Source: Methanobacteriota archaeon (GTDB taxonomy: Bacteria; Myxococcota; UBA727; JABDBI01). From it: 33,545 bases of DNA. Shown here piece by piece: positions 1 through 8,837 of this stretch (positions are counted from its first letter, which is position 1; every line of letters starts with the position of its first letter). The translations under genes and the position numbers were made by a program. Below the pieces are notes generated by a model. It saw only the letters and a list, made by a program, of their open reading frames with translations. It was not told the origin of the DNA and did no database searches. The stretch is taken from assembly GCA_013288705.1 (NCBI GenBank), contig JABDBI010000019.1, positions 1 to 33,545 of the forward strand. Direction: 5' to 3'.

Positions 1-75
1 AGCTGCAATGGGCGTGAGGCTAAGAGGTCCTTCAACAGGAACCCACATGGATAGAAGTTGCTTTAAGCTGTCCAT
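1..75 (-). CDS. coxB: Probable cytochrome c oxidase subunit II, N-terminal fragment
   Basis: An open frame runs off the left window edge. It starts at ATG 75-73 (or a second in-frame ATG at 48-46), overlaps the end of the Sco gene by 13 bases, and reads MDSLKQLLSMWVPVEGP and on. Only 25 codons are visible, so no domain can be seen. The assignment rests on position: in ACIII operons the Sco gene is commonly followed by cox subunit II and I genes. The tryptophan- and proline-containing N-terminus fits the start of a bacterial subunit II, but another cox-associated protein is possible. Confidence 0.45.
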   Translation of the reverse strand, partial: MDSLKQLLSMWVPVEGPLSLTPIAA

Positions 76-881
76 TGCTTTTTCCGTCTTTCCCAAGTCC
101 AATTTGCAAAAAGAAAAATTCCGAGAAGCAAAACCGTGAGCGCAGCGCCAGCACGCATCACACCAAACACATACACGCCATATTTGTGGCTATCAGGTTC
201 GTAATGAAAACAGCTCATCACGATTCTGTCTACCACCGAACCAATCTTTCCCGATGCAGCATCGATGAGCGCAAACTTGAGATCCTTCGGAGCGTACTGA
301 ATGCCGTAGAGCACCCGACTCAGCACACCTTCGGGGGACACAACAAAAATCCCTGCTGAATGCGCGTATTGGCCACCACGCGCGTCCCACTTGAAGCCAA
401 AGCCCACTGCGTCGGCCAAGCGCTTGATGTTTGCTTCATCTCCAACGTGAAATATCCATCCATTCGGGTCGTTGCCTGTACCAAGTGTGCGCACATAGTT
501 TGCGCGCTTCGCTGTCGCGAGCGCAACATCTTCTTTGGGGTTGATGCTAAATGACAGGACCCGATAGTCTTGGCCAAGATGAAGCGACAGAGCCATGGCA
601 GCTTCGTGATAGCCGTTCATGACGAGATTACACAGCATCGGGCAGCTGTAGTAGCCGAGCGTCATGATCAATGGCTTGCCATCTTTTTTCAGATAGTCGC
701 CGAGGAGCACATCCTGGCCGAGGTGGTTTTTGAACCTGGCATCTTTGGGTAGCTTTGCTCCACGCTTGTCTACTATCTCGGTGCCTTCCATTTTTTGAGG
801 CACAAGCAAGCTTCCCTCGCCATCGGCAAATGCTGACAGGGAGACAAAGAGAAGCAACATGTAGACAGCAACTCGTTTCAT
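63..881 (-). CDS. sco1: Sco1/SenC-family copper chaperone, membrane-anchored
   Basis: This 272-residue protein has an N-terminal signal peptide (about residues 1-19) and a thioredoxin-like Sco domain. It has the copper-binding CxxxC motif (SCPMLC, C80 and C84) and the later histidine in YAHSAG (about residue 174). A C-terminal hydrophobic segment (about 240-262) is followed by a basic tail (WERRKKQ), so the domain faces the periplasm and is anchored at the C-terminus. Sco proteins deliver copper to the CuA site of cytochrome c oxidase subunit II. Its ATG overlaps the preceding stop as ATGA, placing it in the ACIII operon just before the probable coxB. A second, unlike Sco gene lies at 23048-23695. 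Confidence 0.93.
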   Translation of the reverse strand: MKRVAVYMLLLFVSLSAFADGEGSLLVPQKMEGTEIVDKRGAKLPKDARFKNHLGQDVLLGDYLKKDGKPLIMTLGYYSCPMLCNLVMNGYHEAAMALSLHLGQDYRVLSFSINPKEDVALATAKRANYVRTLGTGNDPNGWIFHVGDEANIKRLADAVGFGFKWDARGGQYAHSAGIFVVSPEGVLSRVLYGIQYAPKDLKFALIDAASGKIGSVVDRIVMSCFHYEPDSHKYGVYVFGVMRAGAALTVLLLGIFLFANWTWERRKKQWTA

Positions 882-1204
882 TTGCCCACAATTTGCACAA
901 GACGATTCATAGCCTCGTCAATAGAAATATGTTTCTTTCCTGGCAAAACGCCCGTCTGCCCGCTGAGCACCGACTGCTCAAAGCCCCGAAGCTCCGTCAA
1001 TTCCACCGACTTGGCCTCACCGACGCGTATCATCTGCTCCGACTCCACCGCGTCGCGAAAATAAAAAGTGAGCGCTGAGATAAACACCAGCAACGCGATG
1101 ACAAAAACAAAGAAGTTACCCCAAATGATCAAATTGGCCTTGGGTGTCACATCGTCGGCAGACGCGTTCTCAGATACGTATTCTTCTTCGTGCTCTTGAT
1201 TCAT
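878..1204 (-). CDS. Small single-TM protein between actF and sco1
   Basis: A protein of 108 residues, taking the ATG at 1204-1202 (MNQEHEEEYVSE), 13 bases after the actF stop. An acidic cytoplasmic N-terminus is followed by one hydrophobic helix (about residues 28-50). A ~55-residue domain ends in a conserved-looking ISIDEAMNRLVQIVGK stretch, probably facing the periplasm. The stop overlaps the Sco start (ATGA), so the two are probably translationally coupled. Some ACIII operons carry an extra small subunit (ActG); this could be its counterpart or an oxidase assembly factor. The sequence itself gives no decisive motif. Confidence 0.75.
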   Translation of the reverse strand: MNQEHEEEYVSENASADDVTPKANLIIWGNFFVFVIALLVFISALTFYFRDAVESEQMIRVGEAKSVELTELRGFEQSVLSGQTGVLPGKKHISIDEAMNRLVQIVGK

Positions 1205-1217
1205 CTCTTTACAACCC

Positions 1218-2405
1218 TTAGAAGTTCTCGAATGCCAAAGACTCATTCATGCGTGGATCCCCAACCGGCGCAACGCGATTCCTCACCAGTATGAACGCAA
1301 CGCAGCCCATATAGATAAACAACATGCCAATAAGGCTCAGCAAATCACCTTGCGTGATTTCCATATGAGGCACTTCCTCTGCGTGCGCGCCGTAAGTCGG
1401 TAGCATCAGCCAATACAGATCGAGAAAATGGACCACCAAGATGTAAAAGCAAGCCAGCGTGAGCGCAAGCCGGTTGCGCTTCACATGCCGCGACATCAAT
1501 ATGAAAAATGGCACAAAGAAATTGGTGATGGGCAGCGCGTAAGATACAAAACCCCACCCATGATTCAAGCGGTGCGCGTAAAATTCCACTTCCTCGGGAA
1601 TGTTGGCATACCAATAGAGCATGAACTGACTAAAGCCGATATAAGTGGAAAACACCACAAACGCAAACATCAGCTTACCGAGATCTTGGTAATGTTCCGA
1701 TGTAATATCAGCCTTCAGCACACCGGCATTTTGTAGCCCCAAACAAATCAGCGTCATAAAAGCCAGGCCAGACAACAAACATCCAGCGAAGAAATACACC
1801 CCGAAGATAGTCGAATACCAATGCGGCTGCAGCGACATAATCCAATCGAAAGACGCAAACGTCACCGTCAACGCAAACAACAAAATCGATGGAGCACTCA
1901 TAAACCACATCTTGCGCGTGTTCTCGGGGAGCTTGCCTTCATCTTGCGCGACAGACGTGCGATAAAACCAAACTCCAATCACCATCCACACCACCAGGTA
2001 AACCGCAGAACGGCTGAGCATAAATGGCAGGTTCAGATAGGAAGCTTTGCGCATCAGCGCGATATCATTCGGGTCAATGTGTGCCCAAGGAAATAAACTT
2101 CCAGCTGTCCAAGCAATGGGAATAAAAAGCAGCGCAAAAAGCGGCATCACCGCCATGCCAGCCTCGGCGACACGCCTCACCACCACCGACCACCCGGCTC
2201 GCGTGAGATGTTGAATGATCACAAACACCATACAACCAAGTGCAATGCTGAGCACCGACACAAACGAGAACAAGTAGCTGTACATGGCGCGCTCGGGGTT
2301 TTGGTTATAACCCAGGGCCCACGCCACTAGACACGCTGCTCCGAGTGCCAAACAAACAAAAGGCGCCTTGTGCCAAAAACTACTTTGTGGAATCCGTGTT
2401 TCCAT
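1218..2405 (-). CDS. actF: Alternative complex III subunit ActF, quinol-binding membrane protein
   Basis: Polytopic membrane protein of 395 residues with about ten hydrophobic helices, the expected size and topology for ActF, the second membrane subunit of ACIII related to but shorter than ActC. Recognisable family features include an aromatic-rich periplasmic segment (FASFDWIMSLQPHWYSTIFG) and the later HLNHGWGF-like RLNHGWGF stretch. I chose the ATG at 2405-2403, which shares one base with the actE stop (TGATG). A GTG or ATG further upstream would extend into actE and is less likely. It sits after actE, as in other act operons. Confidence 0.94.
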   Translation of the reverse strand: METRIPQSSFWHKAPFVCLALGAACLVAWALGYNQNPERAMYSYLFSFVSVLSIALGCMVFVIIQHLTRAGWSVVVRRVAEAGMAVMPLFALLFIPIAWTAGSLFPWAHIDPNDIALMRKASYLNLPFMLSRSAVYLVVWMVIGVWFYRTSVAQDEGKLPENTRKMWFMSAPSILLFALTVTFASFDWIMSLQPHWYSTIFGVYFFAGCLLSGLAFMTLICLGLQNAGVLKADITSEHYQDLGKLMFAFVVFSTYIGFSQFMLYWYANIPEEVEFYAHRLNHGWGFVSYALPITNFFVPFFILMSRHVKRNRLALTLACFYILVVHFLDLYWLMLPTYGAHAEEVPHMEITQGDLLSLIGMLFIYMGCVAFILVRNRVAPVGDPRMNESLAFENF

Positions 2406-2938
2406 CACAAAAGCTCCTTCACCCATTCACCATCGACATCCTGGCTCAACTGCAGAGCCCTGATGTACACTGCAATCTCCCGACGCCTTTGCGGCGGAAT
2501 CTGATGTTTGTAAGACGGCATGGTCCGAATACCGTTGGTTATGACATCAACAAAATGCTGGGTCTTTTGCGTGTGCATATAATCGCTGTGCAAATTAGTC
2601 GGCTTAACCGCCAAACGTCGCCCAACCATGCCATCGCCATTGCCCGTTTGCGAATGGCAAGGGGCACAATAAATATTGAACTGTTCACGGCCGCTCTCGA
2701 GTGCAGCCTTCGTCCATACAAGTGGAGCATCCTCATTCAAATGCCCGCGCGCCACCGTGCCTTCTTCGATGGGCCGCATGTCACGCGTATCAGCAAAGAA
2801 CTTGCTTTCCCGATAGGGCTTATACTTATGCTGGGTATACATGTTGAGTTCCGGGTGCACAGGCGACTTGTCGGTAGTCCAACCTCGACAACCATTCACT
2901 CCGAGGAGAATCAACATTGTAAGGGTAACAACGCGCAT
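2405..2938 (-). CDS. actE: Alternative complex III subunit ActE, monoheme cytochrome c lipoprotein
   Basis: A 177-residue exported monoheme cytochrome c. The start at ATG 2938-2936 lies one base after the actD stop. A short signal peptide ends in a lipobox-like VNGC (the Asn is slightly unusual), so the mature protein is probably lipid-anchored. The heme motif is CAPCH, preceded by the family-typical REQFNIYC and followed by GNGDGMVGRR. A methionine in RTMPSYKHQI is a candidate sixth ligand. ActE carries electrons from the ACIII core toward the oxidase. Longer upstream starts give a non-signal N-terminus and were not used. Confidence 0.94.
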   Translation of the reverse strand: MRVVTLTMLILLGVNGCRGWTTDKSPVHPELNMYTQHKYKPYRESKFFADTRDMRPIEEGTVARGHLNEDAPLVWTKAALESGREQFNIYCAPCHSQTGNGDGMVGRRLAVKPTNLHSDYMHTQKTQHFVDVITNGIRTMPSYKHQIPPQRRREIAVYIRALQLSQDVDGEWVKELL

Positions 2939-2939
2939 A

Positions 2940-3479
2940 TCAATTCTCCAACACTTCAAAATGCGAAGCACCGGCACTCTTCAACAAGCTTTGCGTCTTG
3001 TTCATGTCGAAAGCAGGATCGGAGGACTCGATCACAATGAAAAACTTATCGTCGGTGGCGCGCTCAAAAGCTTTTGACGAAAATGTCGGGTGATTCCACG
3101 TGGGCAACCGATTCAAAAAGAACATGCCAAACGCCGTGGTCAGTGCGCTAAACAAAATCGTCACTTCGAACATCACCGGGATGAACGCCGGAATACTCCA
3201 TGTTGGCTTGCCGCCAATGTTGAGCGGATAATCATATGCCGACACCCAAATCATAAACCAAATCGCAAGCGTTGCACCGGTGGTTCCTGCCACGAGCACC
3301 ATCCACGGCAACACGCTCGGCTTTAGCCCCATGGCTTTGTCGAGGCCGTGCACGGGGAAGGGTGCATGGGCGTCCCATTTCTTGTAACCGGCATCACGCA
3401 CTTTCTCACACGCATGATAGATGTCATGAGTCGTCTCAAACTGTGCAAGCACGCCCCACACTGTTTTGTTATCCATCAT
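2940..3479 (-). CDS. actD: Alternative complex III subunit ActD (DUF3341)
   Basis: A protein of 179 residues starting at ATG 3479-3477, overlapping the actC stop by 11 bases. It matches the DUF3341/ActD pattern. The N-terminal soluble domain begins with [20 protein letters not shown] and contains the typical [16 protein letters not shown] loop. Two membrane helices (about residues 57-82 and 99-121) and a C-terminal domain with a DDKFFIVI strand follow. ActD is a membrane-anchored cytoplasm-facing subunit without cofactors. The longer reading frame reaching upstream to 3617 lies inside actC, lacks family residues and is rejected as the start. Confidence 0.95.
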   Translation of the reverse strand: MMDNKTVWGVLAQFETTHDIYHACEKVRDAGYKKWDAHAPFPVHGLDKAMGLKPSVLPWMVLVAGTTGATLAIWFMIWVSAYDYPLNIGGKPTWSIPAFIPVMFEVTILFSALTTAFGMFFLNRLPTWNHPTFSSKAFERATDDKFFIVIESSDPAFDMNKTQSLLKSAGASHFEVLEN

Positions 3480-4917
3480 GTTTTTCACCCCAATGCGGAT
3501 TTGCCATCGGCAACACTGCTTTGACTTCCGACATGGCAATCGCCGGCAGATAGCGAATAAAAAGCAAAAACAGCGTAAAGAACAGCCCAAACGAACCCAG
3601 CAAAAAGAGCCCGTCAAAGATCGTCGGCTGATAATAGTGCCAACTCGATGGCAAGAAATCTCTGTTCAACGAGGTCACGGTGATGACAAAGCGCTCAAAC
3701 CACATGCCGATGTTGACGAAAATCGATAACACAAAGCTCACAGCAATGCTGGTACGCAGTTTCTTAAACCAGAAGAGCTGCGGTGTAATCACGTTGCAAG
3801 TTACCATGGTCCAGTAGGCCCATGCATAGGGGCCGAACGCGCGATTAATAAACGCAAACGATTCGTATTCGTTGCCGCTGTACCAAGCGATGAAAAACTC
3901 CATCGCGTAGGCATAACCGACCATGGTTCCGGTCACGAGAATAATTTTGTTCATATTCTCGATATGCTTCATGGTCACGATGTCTTTGAGTCCGAGCCAT
4001 TTTCTGGCCGGGAGCATCAACGTTTGCACCATCGCAAATCCGGAGAAAATCGCACCGGCAACGAAATAAGGTGGGAAGATGCTGGTATGCCATCCGGGTA
4101 GCTGCGCAACGGCAAAGTCAAACGACACAACGCTGTGCACCGACAGCACCAGCGGCGTCGCAAGCGCTGCCAGGAGCAGGTAAGCACGCTCGTAATGCAG
4201 CCAGTGACGCATGGATCCGCGCCAGCCTAGTGCAGCGATGCCATAAGCATACTTGGCGATGTTGTTCTTCGCCCGATCACGCAAGGTGGCAATATCGGGG
4301 ACCAATCCCACATACCAGAACACCAGCGACACAGTGAAATAGGTGCCGACCGCAAACAAGTCCCATAGCAAAGGCGAACGAAAATTGGGCCACATATCCA
4401 TCTGATTTGGCACCGGGAACAGCCAATAGATGGTCCAGATACGGCCGACGTGAATACCCGGAAAAATACCGGCGCAAATCACAGCAAAGATCGTCATGGC
4501 TTCGGAGTAACGATTAATCGACGTACGCCACTTTTGCCGAAGCAAAAACAAGATGGCGCTAATCAGCGTACCCGCGTGACCAATACCAACCCAAAACACA
4601 AAGTTGATGATGTCGAACGCCCAAAACACGGGGTTTGAGTTACCCCAAATGCCGATGCCTTCCCAAATGAGATAGCCAATCAAGCAAACAAACATGGCCG
4701 CTATTGAGGAGGCGCAGGCAAAGCCAATCATCCAGCCACGTGGCGTTTGCAAAAATGGCGTCTCGGCCATCTGGCAAACTCTCTCGGTGATGGAATGAAA
4801 GTCTTGTGGTCCACGAATCAGCTCTTCGCGTTTGACCAAATCCTCGGGGAAGACCATATCTCCCCGGGCTATACCGCCCACCATCTCGGGCTGCATTTGC
4901 GCTGCTTTTACTACCAT
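3469..4917 (-). CDS. actC: Alternative complex III subunit ActC, NrfD/PsrC-type quinol-binding protein
   Basis: A 482-residue polytopic protein of the NrfD/PsrC family, with about ten helices, the expected length for ActC. It contains the family stretches [28 protein letters not shown] and [19 protein letters not shown]. Charged and aromatic residues in these helices are associated with quinol binding and a proposed proton pathway in ACIII structures. Its ATG shares one base with the actB stop (TAATG), which argues for tight coupling. It is the main quinol-oxidation subunit next to the iron-sulfur domain of ActB. Confidence 0.96.
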   Translation of the reverse strand: MVVKAAQMQPEMVGGIARGDMVFPEDLVKREELIRGPQDFHSITERVCQMAETPFLQTPRGWMIGFACASSIAAMFVCLIGYLIWEGIGIWGNSNPVFWAFDIINFVFWVGIGHAGTLISAILFLLRQKWRTSINRYSEAMTIFAVICAGIFPGIHVGRIWTIYWLFPVPNQMDMWPNFRSPLLWDLFAVGTYFTVSLVFWYVGLVPDIATLRDRAKNNIAKYAYGIAALGWRGSMRHWLHYERAYLLLAALATPLVLSVHSVVSFDFAVAQLPGWHTSIFPPYFVAGAIFSGFAMVQTLMLPARKWLGLKDIVTMKHIENMNKIILVTGTMVGYAYAMEFFIAWYSGNEYESFAFINRAFGPYAWAYWTMVTCNVITPQLFWFKKLRTSIAVSFVLSIFVNIGMWFERFVITVTSLNRDFLPSSWHYYQPTIFDGLFLLGSFGLFFTLFLLFIRYLPAIAMSEVKAVLPMANPHWGEKHDG

Positions 4918-7900
4918 TACACAAGCTCCGGATTCGGGTTCGTGAGCTTCGCCAAGTAAGACGTACGCGGCCTTGTGTTGAGCTCATTAAGCAGATCGTA
5001 GTTACGATCCACTTGCTTGAGCATCGTCACACGGCTCTTCTCATCGTTTAGGTTGCCAAAGATAATTGCTTCCGTCGGGCAAGACTGCGCACATGCAGGA
5101 GTCACGACACCATCTGGCAAGGCATTCTTGTCTTGATGATTGCGCGTCGCGGCAATCTTCGCTTCCTGAATACGTTGTACACAATAAGTGCACTTCTCCA
5201 TAACGCCGCGGTAACGCACCGTCACATCGGGGTTTGCCTGCATCTCGAGTATTCTTGTGCGCGCTTTATTTTCTGGATCCACATACAAATTGCCGCTATG
5301 CGAAAAGTCAAAATAGTTAAATCGGCGCACTTTATAGGGGCAGTTGTTGGCGCAATAGCGTGTCCCAACGCAACGGTTGTAAGTCATGACATTCAGGCCT
5401 TCCTTGTCATGCGTCGTCGCTGCCACTGGGCATACTGGTTCGCAAGGAGCGTTCTCGCAGTGCATACAAGCGACGGGCTGCTGGATAGCCGTTGGATTCT
5501 CCACATCTCCGGAGAAGTACCGGTCCACGCGAATCCAGTGCATCACACGCCCGCGCATCGCCTGTGTACGGCCGACGACGGGAATGTTGTTCTCTGCTTG
5601 GCACGCGACCACGCACGCATTGCAACCAATACACGCGGTGAGGTCAATGACTTTGCCCCATTTATTGAGGTCGTAGGTCCAAGGCGTTGTAACCTGCAAC
5701 GGCATCAGCTTCTTCGGATCCCCTTCCTCGCGGAACAGATCTTCTGGTAGCCCTTTCTTCTTCGTGTAACCCGGATCGTCTTGGTACTGTTTAACCGTCG
5801 TTTCACGCGCGGGATCCCGGCTCTGCATCGAAAACGTCGTGATTTCCTGCACCGCTTCGGCGTTCATTGCGAACTGCTCTTGCGTCGTTGCAAGCTCGAT
5901 GGTTTTTCCGGTTAGCTTGAGCTTGCAGCCGCCGGCATAACGCCCGCCGTCTTTGGGCAAAAGCGGAAACATATCGACACCAACATCGGTGCCTATCACG
6001 CCAGCGGCCTTTCGGCCGTAGCCGAGAAACGCCACAACGCTGTAGTCGGCCAAGCCTGGCATCACAAACGTTGGGGTTTTTACTGACTGGCCGTTGAGAG
6101 TCAGCTCTACCTCGTCAGCCTCGTAGATGCGCTTGACCATGCAGCTCTTGATGCCCAGCTCTCTGGCGAGTTTTGGCCCGACCAAAAGAGCATTGTCCCA
6201 AACCAGCTTGGTCATCGGGTCGGGCATTTCTTGCAGCCAGCCTAAATTTGCAAAGCGACCGTCGAGCACGGAGTAATCATTTTTGAAAAGAATCTCGAGA
6301 CTGTCTTTCGAGGGCGATACTTCCGACGGGACACTCATTTTCGGCAGCAGCTCCAACAATGAAATCGCTGAAACAGACTTTTCTGGCTCTGCCGACTGCG
6401 CCACAAATCCATCATGCAATGTCTTACGCCATACTGCATCAGCAGCCAACAAACCGCCCGGCTGCCTCCATGTCTCCTGCACCAGATCATGGCCTTTGCT
6501 TTTCGACAACGCCCCGATCTGCGCCAAGATCTCGATCCCCGAGCGACTATGATAGAGGGGCGCGATCAAAGGCTGTGAAATCGAGATGGTACGATCATAT
6601 GCATACCCATCGCCCCAGGACTCGAGAAAATGTGTCTGTGGTAAGTGCCACGAAGAAGCTAGACCCGTCTCATCTTCATAGAGACCCACATGAATTTGTG
6701 TCGACACTTTGCTGAGCGCCTGTGCAAACTGCAAGGCTCCGGGTGCTGAATAGACTGGATTTACATCAACCATCACCAGCGTTTTCACTTCGCCAGCATT
6801 CATCTTCTTCACCAGGCTCTCAAGCCCGGCAAATCCCTTCGCGATAGAAGCATTTAGAACAACATGGCTTACACCAAATGTTTTTCCTACACCTCCAAGT
6901 ACGACGTTGAGCACATGGCCTAATCCCTGCGTCGCCTCAGATTGATTGTCACCCACCACAACAAGCGCTTGCCCTTGATTTTTCAGCAAGTCTTTCGCGA
7001 GCGCAGCAACAAATCGCGCGTCAAACTTTTTGGTTGTAACAAGCGAGGCAACGAATTTTCGTTTTGCCTCCTCACCACCAAGCAGACTTGGCCACGGGGC
7101 ATTTTGTTTTTGCACAAGCTCTGCCGCAAGTACTTTCAAAAAGTCCAGCCCGTCCGACGCTGCTATCCGCAAGCGGTGATCAGCATTGGCGCCGGTGATG
7201 GTATATGCAGCTTCTACCGCATAGAGCCGATTCATCTGGCTCGCTTCTTTGGCCGAGCGTATTTTTCGCCCTTCACCAAATCCTTTGGCATGCAGCAAAT
7301 TATCTGCACCCATGGCCAATGGATCAGCATGAACGGTCAACAGCACTTTGGCTTTTTCAAATGCGTAACGCACTCTCGCATTTTCACCAAAAACAGCCAC
7401 TGCGCCGCTCCCAGCGCTGTCAATTTTTAGCGGGTCATAGGCGAACCACGTCGCATTTGGAAAGCGCTTGCTCACCTCGGTTGTGATGCGCATCGCGGTT
7501 GGTGAAACGCTCTGGTTGATCAAAAACGCCAGTCCCGTTCCCTTATCTGCCGCAAGCGAAGCAAAGTGCGGCCCGGCAAATGCATCCCAATCGCCCCACG
7601 TCATCGGCATACGCCCAGCGCCCTGCTTCTTCATCGGCACGCGCGATCGATCCGGATCATACAGCTCTAAGATCGACGCCTGCATATGCGCACTCGCCCG
7701 ACCATTGCTCGCCGGATGCTCCGGATTGCCTTCAATCTTCGTTGGCCGCCCTTCGTGGCTTTCCACTACCACGCCAACCGCTCCGAACGACGTCGGCATC
7801 GAAGTAGCATAATAGTTAGGAATCCCCGGGATCACTTCCTCGGGCGCTTTACTATAGGGCAAAATCTTCTCGACCGGCCGCCTGCACGCCACGCCCGCGC

Positions 7901-8030
7901 CAGCAAGCGCTGCTGTGGCACCGAGCAGCTTCAACATCTCACGACGCTGCAATCCGGTGATTTCGCTTTCACCCTCGATAAACTCGTCGTTTGCGCGACC
8001 TTTTTTCACTTCTTCTGTGTGGTTCATCAT
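4917..8030 (-). CDS. actB: Alternative complex III subunit ActB, fused molybdopterin-like and Fe-S protein
   Basis: A 1037-residue fused ActB. A Tat-like signal (RREMLKLLG, about residues 29-37) is followed by a degenerate molybdopterin-oxidoreductase domain (about 60-700) that carries no metal in characterised ACIII. The C-terminal ferredoxin-type domain has clear cluster motifs: [11 protein letters not shown] (800-810), [14 protein letters not shown] (855-868), [12 protein letters not shown] (887-898), CTYC (947-950) and CAQSC (980-984). These fit three [4Fe-4S] and one [3Fe-4S] cluster relaying electrons from quinol to ActA hemes. I prefer the ATG at 8030-8028, overlapping the actA stop as ATGATGA, over a GTG three codons upstream. 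Confidence 0.97.
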   Translation of the reverse strand: MMNHTEEVKKGRANDEFIEGESEITGLQRREMLKLLGATAALAGAGVACRRPVEKILPYSKAPEEVIPGIPNYYATSMPTSFGAVGVVVESHEGRPTKIEGNPEHPASNGRASAHMQASILELYDPDRSRVPMKKQGAGRMPMTWGDWDAFAGPHFASLAADKGTGLAFLINQSVSPTAMRITTEVSKRFPNATWFAYDPLKIDSAGSGAVAVFGENARVRYAFEKAKVLLTVHADPLAMGADNLLHAKGFGEGRKIRSAKEASQMNRLYAVEAAYTITGANADHRLRIAASDGLDFLKVLAAELVQKQNAPWPSLLGGEEAKRKFVASLVTTKKFDARFVAALAKDLLKNQGQALVVVGDNQSEATQGLGHVLNVVLGGVGKTFGVSHVVLNASIAKGFAGLESLVKKMNAGEVKTLVMVDVNPVYSAPGALQFAQALSKVSTQIHVGLYEDETGLASSWHLPQTHFLESWGDGYAYDRTISISQPLIAPLYHSRSGIEILAQIGALSKSKGHDLVQETWRQPGGLLAADAVWRKTLHDGFVAQSAEPEKSVSAISLLELLPKMSVPSEVSPSKDSLEILFKNDYSVLDGRFANLGWLQEMPDPMTKLVWDNALLVGPKLARELGIKSCMVKRIYEADEVELTLNGQSVKTPTFVMPGLADYSVVAFLGYGRKAAGVIGTDVGVDMFPLLPKDGGRYAGGCKLKLTGKTIELATTQEQFAMNAEAVQEITTFSMQSRDPARETTVKQYQDDPGYTKKKGLPEDLFREEGDPKKLMPLQVTTPWTYDLNKWGKVIDLTACIGCNACVVACQAENNIPVVGRTQAMRGRVMHWIRVDRYFSGDVENPTAIQQPVACMHCENAPCEPVCPVAATTHDKEGLNVMTYNRCVGTRYCANNCPYKVRRFNYFDFSHSGNLYVDPENKARTRILEMQANPDVTVRYRGVMEKCTYCVQRIQEAKIAATRNHQDKNALPDGVVTPACAQSCPTEAIIFGNLNDEKSRVTMLKQVDRNYDLLNELNTRPRTSYLAKLTNPNPELV

Positions 8031-8671
8031 CGATGGCACCCTGAGCAGCTTTCAATTGGTGGATGCAACATTTTCGCCTTGGCCTTGGCAACACGCAGCC
8101 ACTCTTCACTCGGTTTGAAATTCATATCTGTGACTTTATCCAGCGGCCGAATATGCGATGCCGGATCGCGGTGACATTCGAGGCACCAGCCCATGCTGAG
8201 CGGCTTCTCTTGGCGCACCTTCACCATCTGATCGATACGCCCGTGACAGCTGGCACAACCAATACCTACGCTGATGTGCGCGCTGTGATCAAAGTAAACA
8301 TAGTCGCCGACTTTATGAATGCGCAGCCATTCGATGGGCATGCCGGTATTCCAGCTCTCGCGCACTTTCGATAGGCTGAGCGAATCTGCTTTCACATTTG
8401 TGTGGCAATTCATGCAGGTTTGCGTGGGCGGAACGCCTGCGACTGGGCCTTTGTCGACGCCAGTGTGGCAATAGCGGCAATCGAGGCCAAGCTTACCCAC
8501 ATGGAGTTTGTGGCTATAGGGCACGGGCTGCTCGGGTTGATAACCCACTTCGAGGTTCCAAGGCGAGAACCAATACCAAAAAACGAAAACAACAAAACCC
8601 AAGCCCAGCACCAAAACCGCGGGTGCCGCTTTCGGGATTTGGTTGGTCCATTTTGGAAAAATTTGCGCCAT
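8027..8671 (-). CDS. actA: Alternative complex III subunit ActA, pentaheme cytochrome c
   Basis: A 214-residue protein and first gene of the act operon. The start is ATG 8671-8669 with an AAGGA ribosome site eight bases upstream. One N-terminal membrane helix (about residues 16-38) anchors a periplasmic domain with five c-type heme motifs: CRYCH, CMNCH, CASCH, CLECH and CSGCH. Five hemes is the usual ActA number. Many additional histidines (SHKLH, YFDHSAHIS, MGWCLECHR) are candidate distal ligands. It receives electrons from the ActB clusters. The longer frame to 8725 would place extra residues before the helix and has no better ribosome site. Confidence 0.96.
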   Translation of the reverse strand: MAQIFPKWTNQIPKAAPAVLVLGLGFVVFVFWYWFSPWNLEVGYQPEQPVPYSHKLHVGKLGLDCRYCHTGVDKGPVAGVPPTQTCMNCHTNVKADSLSLSKVRESWNTGMPIEWLRIHKVGDYVYFDHSAHISVGIGCASCHGRIDQMVKVRQEKPLSMGWCLECHRDPASHIRPLDKVTDMNFKPSEEWLRVAKAKAKMLHPPIESCSGCHR

Positions 8672-8837
8672 GCGTTTTTCCTTGCTGATGCAACAATGCA
8701 GTTGGGTGTAAACCCGCGACGTCAATCATTCATTCGCAGCATGTGACATGCGACGAACATCCGATTTCTTTTTTTGATGTGCTGTGATCGCACGTGGGGT
8801 ACGTAATTCGCTGGGTGCGGATTGACAAGTGGGAAAT
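8672..8837 (-). promoter_or_regulatory. Probable act operon promoter region with a small palindrome
   Basis: This 166-base gap separates actA from the end of the preceding minus-strand gene and must hold the act promoter unless transcription reads through. It contains GCATGTgACATGC at 8739-8751, a perfect 6-bp inverted repeat around one base that could be a regulator site. It also has a poly-T run on the plus strand (8766-8775). I see no convincing -35/-10 pair and no hairpin plus T-run terminator for the upstream operon. Confidence 0.35.

Noticed and set aside
2345-3040. Long plus-strand frame of 231 codons
   Set aside because: Antisense to actE and the ends of actD and actF; no recognisable motif, no ribosome site, and the opposite frame is clearly a cytochrome c.
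3480-3617. Upstream extension of actD
   Set aside because: The extra 46 residues lie in actC, are Cys/Arg-rich, and the ATG at 3479 gives the standard ActD N-terminus.
8822-8827. Plus-strand TTGACA as a promoter -35
   Set aside because: No suitable -10 follows and no plus-strand gene is downstream; it lies at the end of the minus-strand repeat-protein gene.
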